From: Alentia gelatinosa
Taxonomy: Eukaryota; Annelida; Polychaeta; Phyllodocida; Polynoidae
DNA length: 64,000 nt
NCBI GenBank assembly: GCA_950022655.1
Contig: OX465581.1
Span: 108,359,125 to 108,423,124 of the forward strand
Reading direction: 5' to 3'
The notes below the pieces were generated by a model that saw nothing but the letters and a program-made list of their open reading frames with translations, did not search any database and was not told where the DNA came from. Within the stretch, counting starts at the first letter, position 1. Each line of letters starts with the position of its first letter. Position numbers and translations under genes: made by a program. Positions 37,541 to 48,839 of the stretch are shown here, one piece after another.

Positions 37541-39798
37541 GACAACCTGCATCACAGACGGTCCCCCCACGATTAAATTATGTGCGCCGCTGACACAGAG
37601 TGTGGTGCTTCGGGATGATGCTTTCTCTGTCCCCTATGGATGTTTGGTTTTCTAGGAGAAGGCACTGACCTGTCATATCGCCACTGTTACCCCTAACCTC
37701 AATTCAGGCTCACCCCAAACGCGTGTACTGAGTGTATACATGCTTATGAGCCCCCAGGAGGTATCCATGGTGTTATGCCAGTGTTTGGATGCAGATGGGA
37801 TTCACTTTCCTCCCTGCATCTAAGGTCTGATAAAATGTGTCGGGTGGTCTCGAATTTCATGTTAACGTGGAAGATTGCAGTCCCAGATTTAGATCTGTCG
37901 ACGGCCAGAATCGACGGGGAGTGTATGCCCCAGATTCGGTCATTAGACTAATATACACATATAAAGTTTGTTAGAGTATCTTTTGAGGAGAGTTTATAGA
38001 TTTCAGGCATATGTTAATCGGCAGGTTATCTTTTATTTAGGACCATCCTTAGGCAAAAGATCCAGAATTCTGTATGTGGACAAACGTCTGAAAGGGATTT
38101 TAAATTTATCAAGCTATGGAATTTATTTCAGTATTAGAATAACATATCCTAGGAACACATAGTCAATAGACAGGGAAAAGTGTTCACTCAATATATATAT
38201 ATATGTATCGAAGCAATGGGAACATCTATCGTAAAAGTGGTTTCCCAGCCACATTCTCGTAGCTTAATTGCTCTGCTGCCATCAAACCGGAAGTGAGTAT
38301 CTTCCCGCATTCAAAGACGTCAGTAGGATTCAGGGAATTTCTTTTTCTTTATTCAGTAAAAAAAAAAGGAGACCGCGAATATAGAGTGTGATGGATGGGG
38401 AAAGGGGGATACATGAGTGCGGATGACTCCTGTTCGCTGTGTTGTGCTGGACTAAGATAACGGGTCCATGGTGGGGCAGCTTTTCCGTTTGCACCAACTT
38501 CCAAAGGTCACGTCTTGGTGGTCCGAAGGCCATCTCCGCTGTTAATTATGCTGGATCTGGTCGAACGGAATGGTATCAACAACAGGGACGGCAACATTGA
38601 GTTTGTGTTACCAGCGACCAAGGATTGTCGATTCCTGCTAATGTTATATACACTCTGTCTTCCCGGCCCCTGCAGGGTACCCCGCTCCACCTCCGCCCCG
38701 CTCCTTCTGTTAGTATTAGGAACTGTTTTGCTTCCTAACAGCTTGTTCTCTCTCTTGACGTTTTACATCGATGGATGGTTGGTAGTGTTTGCCTTACAAC
38801 AGCTACCATACGGCGGTCGCCTTCGCGCTACCACCCTGGGCCAATTAGCAGAAGCCAACCAATTACGACTTGTTTAATTAGTTTGATTATTTCTACCAAC
38901 TGGAGAGGGTCACCATTTCTTGCGGCGGGGAGGAGACCGTTAGACGTAGGGCTAGGCGTGTAACACGTGGCAGGGACCCAGATCGCCTGCCGCTTTGTAC
39001 TGCCAGTCAGATGCTTTCCAGCGAATTGCTTCCTTCTTCCATCCAGCCTGGATCAGTTGCCATCAGGTGCAAACAGTGTTGCGAAGTAGCCGCCATGTAA
39101 TGAGGCATTCTTCAAAGGTCATCCCTGTGCCTCTTGATACTGTTTATGTTGCAGTGGCCTGAGGCTGCAAGTCTAGCGTGTAGCGTTTCCCTCAAGTTTC
39201 AACTCAATAAAAACACCAGTAGAACAAGGAGTGTCAGATGAGTCGTGTATTTCTACTAATTACTACAGCACCGATCACATTTGGCCTTTTAGTTGGTTTT
39301 CCGTAGTACTTCTTTCTGTTGGCGTAATTTCCTTGGTTTAATTTCATTCATAGCAGTCAAGCCAAAGAAGGCATTTCATTATTGGTCCTAAATACGCCGA
39401 ACGCTAACAGGACTAAGAACTTTTGCCGCAAGATTTCTAACTGAGATGCCATCGGATGAACAGTTCCGTGTACGGTAAATATACCTAGCAACACACACTT
39501 TGAAAAGAGCCTATTCTTTTTACAATTTTGCAATTTCTACCAGAGAGGTCACAGAAGAAAAACTGAAATAATGCGAAAACTGAACCCAACACAGGAAAGA
39601 TTTTCCTGTGATAAAGATATTTAACTTTGACTCTATCGTAATTAGCAACTTCCAAGTGCAAACACTTTGGTTCTGTGTCCAAGGAGTTTTACCTGATATA
39701 ATTTGCATGTTATGAACCCGGAAGTGCCAATCAAGGCAAAACCACACATGGTTTTACCGGACGTATTAGGTGTCTAGAGACTGTGCTTGTATTTTTTT
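37541..39798. other. PACS: Intronic sequence, nothing recognised
   Basis: Contains a short (AT)n at about 38193-38204. A 120-codon open frame at 38515-38877 has no domain, and minus-strand frames overlap it. Confidence 0.45.
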
Positions 39799-40170
39799 TA
39801 ATCTCACCTCCGGCAGAAGTTTAGCCATAAGAATAACATTAGAAAAAAATACTCAACGATCACCCCGGTAAAGTGACAATACTACGCCATGGTCGTGGCG
39901 TAGTGAATACAAGATAACGTCATAGGCGATTGACCAATCACCGGCCAGGATTTCAGAGAGAAGTCAAGACAAGAAGTCAGAGAGAAGACGTCCCTAACGG
40001 TGAAATGGGTGAGATAAATCCAGAACTGCACTCTAATCGTAAAATAAACAATACTCCACTTGATTAAATGGGCCTTAACCATCACTCGGCTTCGCCTCGG
40101 GAGACGAATGCGTCCCATCCAAACTCGTGGAGTATTGTGTATTTATACGGTTCTCGATGCAGTTCTATGG
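39799..40170 (-). mobile_element. Hairpin/TTATCTCACC element, copy 6 (reverse orientation)
   Basis: TTAATCTCACCTC at 39799-39810 and GGGTGAGATAA at 40007-40017 bound the body. The hairpin is 40018-40170, with ATCCAGAACTGCACTC and AACAATACTCCAC paired with GTGGAGTATTG and GATGCAGTTCTATGG. The loop on the element strand is CCCGAGGCGAAGCCGAGTG. Arms and part of the body match copy 2, making these two the closest pair. The body has a local inserted hairpin around CTACGCCATGGTCGTGGCGTAG. Confidence 0.85.
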
Positions 40171-40179
40171 CCGCATCTT

Positions 40180-40470
40180 ACAGCCGCCTAACCTGTTGGT
40201 ATCGACACGACAACCCCGGCCCGACATCCGTGACCACGGACGACGCGCGGGCGGACACGGCAACTGTCAATAGACCCATCTCACCGCTGAATTGGACATC
40301 TCGGCGCTGAATTGGATGACCGTCAGCCTGGCCGGTGCGCTCCGACAGGGGGCGTTGATTGCGGGCACTCTGTGCATGCGCGCTGACCATGTGCCTGCTA
40401 GACGGGAGACCCCGTGCTCGGGGAAGTACCCTAAAACCGGCGTGGACGGAATAATCCCGGTCCATCTACT
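40180..40470. promoter_or_regulatory. CpG-rich segment
   Basis: Dense CpG (for example ACGGACGACGCGCGGGCGGACACGG cannot be shown in full; it lies at about 40237-40260) next to copy 6. The composition is island-like; no promoter motif was identified. Confidence 0.2.
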
Positions 40471-41368
40471 TTATCAGCCATGATCTGCACGAACACGGGC
40501 TTCAGAGCCAGCTTAACGCGATACATTACGGTGAAATGTAACACTTTGGTGGCGTATTTACGCAATGGTATTGTAACTATCAATATCTAAACGATATATA
40601 ACTATCAGTGGAAGAACTGCTCAACGTAGCAAAAGGAATAAAGAAAAAAGAAAAACAACAAAAATGCGTAGTTTATAACCCACTAATTATCAAAAATATG
40701 AAATAGAGTTATAAGAGGATTAAATTCAAAGATTTAGGAGTCTAAAAATAATTATACATCTTGTGTATGTACTTTGTTATTTATAGTAAAGGAACCGCTG
40801 ACTAATATGAAATGGTCGGCTTTTATTGCCTCAGGTGTCTAATATTTCTTCCCTGTTTCATACTAGCTTTCGCACCAAATTATTGACTAGCTGCATTTTC
40901 ATCAGTGCTGTGAGTGTCTTTACTGTTTGATGACCGCGTCTACAAATCAACCGGGACGGCTCTGCAGTTCAGAGGATCGGTCTTGTCGGTCCGCTGGCGT
41001 CCTCGGAGCAGCTCGGAGCAACTCGGCCGGAATATAACAGCTTACCGATTGACCAATCCACAATAACTGTCCCTCCATATGAGACGAGAGCCCGATTCCT
41101 CAAACCCTCATCAGGGAATTCCCCCCAGGGGAAAGTCTTTAAATATTTCCAAATTCACATTTCTACTGCCTTGAAATTAAATGAACTATTCATATTAGGC
41201 CGTTGGTGAAATGCTGACATGAGCAGTGAAATGCACTCGACATTACAGAGTAATGAAATCTAACTAAGTTAATTAGATGTATTTCAAGTCATATTGTGGC
41301 ACCGCCCTCTAACGGCTGTGTACTGATCATGAGTCATTGTTTGGTCAGTAGGTGAGTGGTGTCTGACC

Positions 41369-41689
41369 TAGCGGAGTTAGCTCAGTGGTTAGAGCACCGG
41401 ACTTGTAACCCCAAGGTTGTAAGACTTTGTGGGTTCGAGTCCCACCCCCAGCAGTGGTAGATTTACTGCTATAACAAAGGCCATCCTTCTCATACCATGT
41501 CTATGTGGTGTGGGAAATAAAAGAACTCTCACCTCGGTAAATGTGTAGGGGTGAGATTTCTACCTGAATTCATCACATAGATTCAATCACCACCCTAGAG
41601 GTGTAAAAGAACCTTGAGAAAGTCTGGCAAGGACCTATAATGGTTGACTGGACGTAAAATCAAACAAAAAAACAACAAAAAAATAGCGG
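41369..41689 (+). mobile_element. tRNA-derived SINE, copy 1
   Basis: The tRNA-like head carries an A box TTAGCTCAGTGG (41377-41388) and a B box GGTTCGAGTCC (41432-41442), so the pol III promoter looks intact. The body runs from GCAGTGGTAGATTTACTGC through CATGTCTATGTGGTGTGGG to GTAAATGTGTAGGGGTGAG. The tail is GGACGTAAAATCAAACAAAA then A-rich. TAGCGG at both ends (41369-41374, 41684-41689) may be a target-site duplication. It lacks the 22-nt insert present in the other two full copies, so it is a separate subtype. A bivalve or mollusc SINE family is likely; the exact family needs a library comparison. Confidence 0.93.
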
Positions 41690-42497
41690 GGTTTCATCCC
41701 GAGTGTTCGGCAGTAAAAGAGCGCAGGACTCCTTAACAGTGGCTCCATTCTGCCATGTGCCCTGGTCACATGTCAGGCGCACACCATGTCGAATATTATC
41801 CTGTATCATGTAACAGTTGCGATAATATTACGATGATTCCTCGATTTATAATTTTAGGGTGATTATTGGCGACACTGTTATTCGGTATTCATATAAATTA
41901 GATATTGATCTTTGACATTTGTACAACAAACAGAAAGTTGAATACATAATCATATTATTGAAACCAAATATTTTATCATAGGTTATCACTCAGTCCATTA
42001 TGTCACATCAATGTATAATTTATAAGACACTTTATTATATTATTCAACAAAAGTACATTACATCACTTGTAAAGAGGATAGTAACCTACTCAATGAACAA
42101 AGAAAGATGTATATCTAGCTTGTGGGGTTCCATCTGCAATTTCTTTTACTATTAACCCTCCAGGGAACACTTCTGAGGTACACCTTTTCTCCCCCGCGCC
42201 TACCTGGCCGTTTTCAGAGCCACCCCTCTCCAATCTCAATGAATCTACCATGGCTTCTTGGTTTTAAAAGTGACCATGAATGAAAGCCAGCCCCCCGCCA
42301 GTCCGCCCACGGGTTACTGGTGACGTACGACGAGGGACGGCGAATCTGTTACTCGGTTCTTTTAAGTGAGGTGAATGTCTCTAAGATGCTGGTTGGAGTT
42401 CAACGCCTGTCACACAGAGATCCTGTATGGAGAGTGCGCTTGTTGGAGGTTTAGTACGAGAGGGCTTGGAAAACGATATACATGTATTCACTGACCT
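41690..42497. other. PACS: Intronic sequence, nothing recognised
   Basis: AT-rich to 42.15 kb, then mixed composition; no supported exon. Confidence 0.5.
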
Positions 42498-42717
42498 GGG
42501 GCCCGTTTAGTAATCTAGGATCGTACATATTGACCCTTTTCTGTATGCCATAGAGACCCATGGACGATGTGGGTCAACTTTATTCAACACTTATAGACGA
42601 GACGACCTTATGGATGGCTAGTCTTAGCGAACAGACTTAGATATAATTAAACGACAACCCTTGTTCAAGGCACATAAAAGGGTCTTCATGCACGATCCTA
42701 GATTATTAAACGGGCCA
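42498..42717 (-). mobile_element. MITE with GGGGCC ends, copy 2
   Basis: Ends GGGGCCCGTTTAGTAATC and the complement of (T)GGCCCGTTTAATAATC, both followed by TAGGATCGT(A/G). The interior (GACGACCTTATGGATGGCTA, GTCTTAGCGAACAGACTT) is the reverse complement of the copy at 22.6 kb, so the two copies face opposite ways. Confidence 0.78.
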
Positions 42718-42989
42718 CTAGGATCCCTTTTTCCTGGTGCTTTCTCTAAATTACTTTATATTATATTGACTATGATCTGTCAAAATTGAAGTATTATGTC
42801 TGGTAGTATGGTGTCACCAACCGATTTCCTGTATTTCTGTTTTCATCTGATTTTATGTGATTCCCTTCCCAGTTTCGATCTGGTCATAAAACATCAAGTT
42901 GTGAGGGTTGGGGTTTAACATAATGTAAGGTTTCAGAATAGATAGGGTGAGAGGATTCTATCGAAGGGGTGTCCTTGGAAAGGTTTGGA

Positions 42990-43290
42990 TGTAATCGTTT
43001 CAGGACAAGTTTGGATGGAAGGATTTGGATGAAAGGCGTGGGTAGGGCAGGATGAAAGAGGTCGGAGAAAAGGTCAGGCAGGATAAAGAGGAAGGGAACA
43101 GCTTGGATGAAGACGTCAAGGCAGGGTAGGGTGGAAGGGATGGGGGTGAAAGGTTCGGGCAGGGCAGGATGGAAGAGGGTGGATGGGTTGGGGTGGTAGG
43201 TTGTGGCAAGTTGGGTTGTAAGAGTTGGGGATGAGAGGTCGGAGCAGGGCGGGTTGGAAGGGTTGGGGCAGGGGTGGCAGGTCGGAATGG
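42990..43290 (+). repeat. Purine-rich degenerate minisatellite
   Basis: About 300 nt of G/A-rich units such as GGGCAGGATGGAAG and GGGTTGGAAGG with almost no C on the + strand. The proline-rich open frame on the minus strand is a by-product. Such strand asymmetry can form triplex or G-quadruplex structures. Confidence 0.7.
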
Positions 43291-43530
43291 TTTGGGTAAC
43301 GAGTAATCAGCGTGACAGTGAACAGTGTCCATAACTGAGACTCCTTTCATCATGACTCGTGTTTGTATGCAGTCTCTACTCGAGCTGCTCTTGTGTCGTT
43401 CAGCTGACCACTGTGAATAATGAGGCTGGGGCAGTGGGCCACACGATAACGTAGGGCTGAGGAGTCCCTCTTCTACCGGCCACTATAGGGCACATAGCCG
43501 ATGTTCTATGGAACCGGCCATCTTGCCCCT

Positions 43531-43545
43531 CCCCCCCCCCCCCCC
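43531..43545 (+). repeat. Poly-C tract, 15 nt
   Basis: The only long C run on the PACS sense strand among six long G/C homopolymers. Confidence 0.95.
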
Positions 43546-44893
43546 GACGCCATCCAAAACACAGGTTGCGGGACCAGTTATCAATGGAATTTATCCAGAA
43601 TATTTTTTGGGCTTGCCATATATAAATTTTAGCCTTGTCTCAATATTATCTATAGATTATAACAACTGATGACAGTGATTGCCCCCCCTCCCCCAACTTC
43701 AGTGGCGCTATCTTACAATTTCCTGGCGGATGATGGCGGAACTAGCAATAACTCTGTTCCCTATACAACGGCAGTGTTATCTATGACAATTCTGTAATAT
43801 GTCTCGTATGTTAATTCAGAGGTGGCAGCTTTCCACTTATCCATGGAAATCTCTTTTTTTTTTCATTTTCAGATTAAATCTTTCCTTTTTACAAAAAAAA
43901 GATGGAATTAATTTATCCTCATTCACACCAAAACAGCAGTTGTTTGAACCTCGCCACACACCCTCAGCCGTATTCCAATGCCAACATAGATGTGTTTTCC
44001 ATGTTTTCGCAGTCTCTCTGAGGCAGTAAATTCCACATTAAAATATTTCCACTTTTTCCCCTGACCTCAACTGACATCATAATAGTCATTGTTTATAGCA
44101 CCTTCGTACCACCAGAGGACAGTCTTATCTGAGACTTTAGTAGCCAGATTGTATAAACAAATATTAGGAACCAGTCAACGTAAACGTATTGGATCTAAAG
44201 ATCCGAATCTACTAAGCGATATTATTTCTATTCATATTTCTTTAGTTAGTGTGTTGTGCTGATTTTGGTAGCTATCGCTTAAAACAGGAAACGGGGGCAT
44301 AATAGACATTTTTCCTTAAGAGGACACAGGTTATTCAGAAGTAAATAATGAATAATAACGACCTTACTACAAGAAGGGGAACTAGTACTTGCGTCAGGAG
44401 GCAGTTGCAGGTTGTGTTTTTTTTAATGAGAAATGACGATGGACTTCCTACTGTATGCGTCGATAAACATCACCACCCCTTGCTGGTGTATCGCCCCATG
44501 TTTTTCCCCACAGTCTACAGTCGTCGGCAGACATTAAACCCCTAATGGGTCGTGAGGCGGAGCGCCCTCTTGTGAGATATGACAGCACCTCGTTGTGACA
44601 GTTGGACAGACACCCAGACAGAGCGCTTGGAGTGGGGTGGAAGTGACAGCACTGATAGACCCTCCACCACCAGGCCCCCTGACACTGTCTCTGCTGTGCC
44701 GCTCCTCTCTTCTGCCTTCTATGGAGAAGCAAGAGAGAGCTCGTAGATGACTGGTTGTCATTTCTTTGTCGCGTGCTGTGCGCCCTAACGGACTGTGGAC
44801 ACATTATTGATGCTGATTTTCTCATCCCTGACGAAGTTCAGATGTGCCTACAAGTATTCCCTAGTTGCACGTGCTTTCATGAAGCATTGCTGA
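43546..44893. other. PACS: Intronic sequence, nothing recognised
   Basis: Open frames on both strands at 44.35-44.83 kb have no domain. Confidence 0.5.
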
Positions 44894-45077
44894 CTATCTT
44901 CAATAATTGTAGGAGATAATCAATCACTTTTTCTTTTTTTAGTTGAAGTGTTTATTGTCAATTTCTCCCTAAATTTTGGAGGTCTTCCAATAGTACAGTG
45001 CTAGAACAGAATAACATTAGAGTGAGCCATTATGTCCTAAAATGTGATTCATTATCTCCTACAATCATTGAAGATGG
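44894..45077. mobile_element. MITE-like element with 34-nt inverted repeats
   Basis: The left end TATCTTCAATAATTGTAGG / AGATAATCAATCAC and the complement of the right end CCATCTTCAATGATTGTAGG / AGATAATGAATCAC differ at 3-4 positions. Length is about 184 bp; AT-rich interior, no coding capacity. Target-site duplication unclear. Confidence 0.75.
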
Positions 45078-45457
45078 ATAAAATGATTTTATAGAGATAG
45101 AGTTGGTCGGATCTGCAAAAAATAACACCCGAGAAATTTAATCAAATTGTTAAGTATTGTTTAACTAAAGTGGTCTGTTGTTACAGAATATTGCCTAGTA
45201 GGCATTTAAATACAAATACAGTCTCTTTTATGCATCAACTCTGTTTAAAGTTAATGTACTGTGATATCAGGAAAAAACACATTAAAGTCAGATCCTTGTG
45301 GATTTATTAAAGGCTTAAGTCAACATATCCCAGGTTCAGCTGTGACTGATGGTAGGTGCGTGATTCACATGACTCGTCACTTGCTGAGATGTTTGCATAG
45401 CCACTATAACAACACTGGAGTAAATCGGTAATTATTTCATCCAATCAATACTCGCCA

Positions 45458-45474
45458 CAGTTAATTATTAACTG
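45458..45474. promoter_or_regulatory. Perfect HNF1-type palindrome
   Basis: CAGTTAATTATTAACTG is a perfect 17-nt palindrome around a central T. It contains GTTAATNATTAAC (45460-45472), the full HNF1 POU-homeodomain consensus. Nearby GGTAATTATTTCATCC and AATCGATTGG give a homeodomain-rich cluster over 45425-45490. Confidence 0.45.
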
Positions 45475-45525
45475 TAATCGATTGGAGCTGAATGGAGATG
45501 GTAAACGTCCCAATTCATTTTGACA

Positions 45526-45563
45526 TGGATGGATGGCTAGGTGGATGGATTGATGGATGGGTG
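45526..45563. repeat. (GGAT)n imperfect microsatellite
   Basis: About nine GGAT/GGAT-like units. Confidence 0.85.
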
Positions 45564-47384
45564 GAAAGGGGTTGCAACACCTTGAAAATGGTGTGAGGAG
45601 GAAGGAAAAGATCGATACTGTAATCAGATGAGAGTTAATTACAGCAGTGAGCTGCTCTGAGGCATCGCCTGTATGGTTTGTATGTAACCCTTTGATCAGT
45701 ATAGTACATATAGGCTACTTGCCAACCGTTTTTCTTGATCTTCCTATGCTGTCTCTCGTCCAACATTGAATGGTATCTGAAAATGTGGCGAAGTGTATAG
45801 ATCAAGCTATGGAAGTGAGGAGCAGATCGTCTGCTCCCGATATTTAAAGTCGGACCACTCGCTGCCTTGGCGACCTTAACTACATAACCGTTTGTATGGC
45901 AACGGGCAGTTTGTTGACTGTGTGATGTCACGATAACAGGGATGTTTCCCGTTTTTGGTGTGATGTCTCGATTTCAGAATTGATCGGCTTTTTCTATGCG
46001 GTTTCACATGGTGCTCTTCAGGCTCGATATGGGGTGTTGGGGTCGGCAACTGTCAGGTGACAGCAACTCCGTGCCCTTCCAATGCGGTTCTTCAACTTGT
46101 TGTCGGAGATAGATAAAAGGGAATAGAGGATTCCCAGGCAGAACAGGGGATTCCCATTTATCAGAGTTGATAGTGCAGTGGTGTGAACTGTCAGAGACTG
46201 TGTATTTAGGTGCAAGACACAGGAAGAAGTGGTAGCAGAAGCCAAATGGGCTTGAGAAAGAGTGGTCAGACAAACCTCAACGGTGATGGCTGCCAGCTAT
46301 AAACTGGGGGAACCACTCGTGACCAAAAAAGAATTTTTAGAAAATTAAAAAATTCCAACATTGAATGGTGATGATAATTTTAAATAAATCTGACAGTAGA
46401 TCCAATAGCAGATCGAGGGACTAAAAGGGTCAAGTGAACGACCAAAATATGAAAAATGTGTATCAGAGAGAGCAATAAATAAAATCCTAAATGACAAGTT
46501 TTCTGTGGCCATCAATTGGCTCCCGCTTGTTTGAAAAAAACTTTTTAATTCCAAAGTAATTGTAACTCAGAGCAATGTGGGTGTCCGTGCACACCCACAA
46601 AAACACAACATGGCACCGTTCTCGTTACAATCAGTTTGTATTATCAGAGTGGCTGTTTTTATACATGTTTACCAGAGGATTTATACTAAACAGCGACCCC
46701 CGAGTCAGGAGACGTATCGTATCCCAGCGACATGCCAATCATATTTGCAGTCGCACCCGCGGAGGCAGTACCACTGAGTTGCACCAATACACAAACTGTA
46801 CCTATTTTAGAAGACAAAATATGTTAACGCCAACAAAGCATTTTCTCGAGTTGTCTTTCCAGTGTTTATCCGCAATCTAACAGTATACATATATCCTCAC
46901 ATGAGGAAGCCTATTATTGCAAGCCTACATATTACAATATTCACGTGTACTTACAACAGTAACGTTGGTGTGTAGAGAACTCGCTGTAGGCAGGAAATGC
47001 CCTTCCCTACCTGTGTGGTGACAACAGGAGAGGTCTTCTTGTGGCTTCTCGTTGCGGGAGAAACCGGATATGGCCTGTCACTGCAGCCGCACGCTACGCT
47101 ACCGGTAATGGACCAACAGAACAGACATAGCCACTCTCCTACCAACCCCTTACATCCTATTGTGAAAGCAACCAGCCGGGAAACTAAAACTGTTACCGCA
47201 GTACACCAACAGGACAGCAATAGCCGCCTGTCTGCTAGTCTACTGTAAGGACAACCAGCCTAGGTCTATCTAAAAAAAAAAGTTGGATTTGAAAATGTAC
47301 ATTTAATTGCATTTCCAACATAATAACTGCTTTTGGTGAACTAGCCATGTATTTTCTGTGGGATGTAGAATTAGGGGATGACTG
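45564..47384. other. PACS: Intronic sequence, nothing recognised
   Basis: Open frames on both strands at 45.6-47.2 kb have no recognisable domains or paired splice sites. Confidence 0.5.
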
Positions 47385-47386
47385 TA

Positions 47387-47571
47387 AAGCGCCAAATCCA
47401 CTAAGGCGACCAAGCGAAAGCGTCTGCGATCCGTGCGACTGTGCGAATCCCATGCGATAATATTCAATATATTAGATATTGTCGCAAGGCATTCGCATGT
47501 CCATGCGAACGTCTGCGAACGTCTGCGAACCCAAATTCGCATGGAAAATCGCCTTAGTGGATCTGGCACTT
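47387..47571. mobile_element. MITE with TA target-site duplication
   Basis: Flanked by TA (47385-47386 and 47572-47573). Ends are AAGCGCCAAATCCACTAAGG and the complement AAGTGCCAGATCCACTAAGG. Length is 185 bp. The interior repeats GCGAACGTCT (47506-47528) and has repeated TGCGA motifs. TA duplication with about 24-nt ends suggests a Tc1/mariner-type MITE. Confidence 0.75.
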
Positions 47572-48440
47572 TATAGGTTCAACAAAGCCGTGCTTCATAT
47601 ACACGTAGAGAGGCGTTAAGAGGTTGGGGTGGTACATAGGTCAGTTACTGTTAATTAGTGAGGTACATCTGAGGTGTGCTCGCCATGAGGAAGTATTTGA
47701 GATAATTTAGTTTAACCCTCCTGCTACTGGACTCCGGTTCTCATCACTGCAGGCACGCGAGCCGCTCTCTCCAGAGGCCAGGCTTCTGATGAGCAACTCT
47801 CTATGAGCAAAAATGTCGGCTCAAGCTGCTGCCTCCAACAGCCCATTGCACTGACAGTCCCTAAGAAGATAACGTGCAACCAATGTCCATCAGCTGTCCG
47901 CCTTCAACCTCTCTTCACACGTTGAGACACCTCTTGTGTCGAACTCTGCCTGGTACGCAATCTTCCCCACACCTCCTCTGACAACACCCCGACTCCACCT
48001 CTTCTTCCGAGCTCCTTTAGCTTCACTAACAAATTGACCAATATCCTGGGAGCACACTTTATGGATGACAATCAATGCGAGGTATTGACGACGGAATTGA
48101 ATCAATTAGGGGCATGTCCTGTGTCTTTGCGCAGGCCAGGTCTCCGGAGATGACCCTCAGTTGGAGGTCAGACGGGCGCTTAACCTCGTCAGGCTGTCTG
48201 TGACGGGCGAGAGACAGCGACTTGTGACTGACCCGTTATCGACATCAATCTCGACAGGGACTTGAGAAAATTTGTTCTAAAATGCACCGTTTTATTGCAC
48301 AAAACATGGTTGACTATTGCCTTTAATCTGTAACAGTTCTATAATCTGTCATATATATTAGAACAATGTACAACTCAAATGATGTAGTGAGACCTGTCAA
48401 ACTCTTAACTCTCCGTGAAAAAGTGATGTCCACGCCCAGT
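47572..48440. other. PACS: Intronic sequence, nothing recognised
   Basis: GC-moderate; acceptor-like TTTGCGCAG at 48127-48135 is not followed by a frame that stays open to a donor. Confidence 0.45.
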
Positions 48441-48459
48441 TTTGACAAATAAACTTTTA

Positions 48460-48510
48460 TTCCAATGGTTAACGTTTCGATGTTTCTCACATCTTCTTCA
48501 GGACAGGAAT
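48460..48510 (-). ncRNA. Hammerhead-ribozyme-like motif 1
   Basis: Read on the minus strand: ATTCC, then CTGAAGA (fits CUGANGA), stem II GATGT/ACATC with loop GAGAA, then GAAAC, then GGAAT, which can pair with ATTCC as stem I. All elements of a type I hammerhead are present in order, with a very short stem III. Such minimal hammerheads occur at the ends of Penelope-like retroelements. Confidence 0.5.
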
Positions 48511-48644
48511 GATCAATTTTAGCATTTGCGACTCCTTTTATACTCATCACTTTTGATCACCATAATAGGGTGACTCTGATAGGATGAACAGAAAACCGAG
48601 TACGGTGAACGATATAAGAGCATCATAATATGTATAACCCAATG

Positions 48645-48710
48645 TATTATTCACTTGCTCCCTGATGAAGGCACTTGTGTGCCGAAACTAGTTGGAACTA
48701 AGAAGTAATA
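48645..48710 (+). ncRNA. Hammerhead-ribozyme-like motif 2
   Basis: CTGATGA (48662-48668), stem II GGCAC/GTGCC with loop TTGT, GAAAC (48683-48687), a possible stem III TAGTT/AACTA, and outer pairing of ATTATT(C)ACT with AGTAATAAT. The core boxes are perfect. The junction to stem I is loose and the cleavage triplet is not clear. Confidence 0.5.
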
Positions 48711-48839
48711 ATCAATAGAAAAAAAGTAGAACATGTTGTACAACCACCTAAGGAACAATAACTGTACAGAAGACAATAACTCATGAGTGCCGCTTAGTTT
48801 GTGACCTAAACAACATCACAGTGTATAAGAGTAAGCTAT

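Noticed and set aside
38515..38877. 120-codon + strand frame starting MVVRRPSPLL
   Set aside because: No recognisable domain, minus-strand frames overlap it, and there is no supported acceptor/donor pair.
43000..43353. Proline-rich minus-strand frame
   Set aside because: Product of the purine-rich minisatellite, not a gene.
44448..44825. 125-codon minus-strand frame
   Set aside because: Low-complexity, Arg/Ser-rich translation with no family resemblance.
48127..48260. Acceptor-like TTTGCGCAG followed by GC-rich sequence
   Set aside because: Frames after it meet stops before a usable donor.
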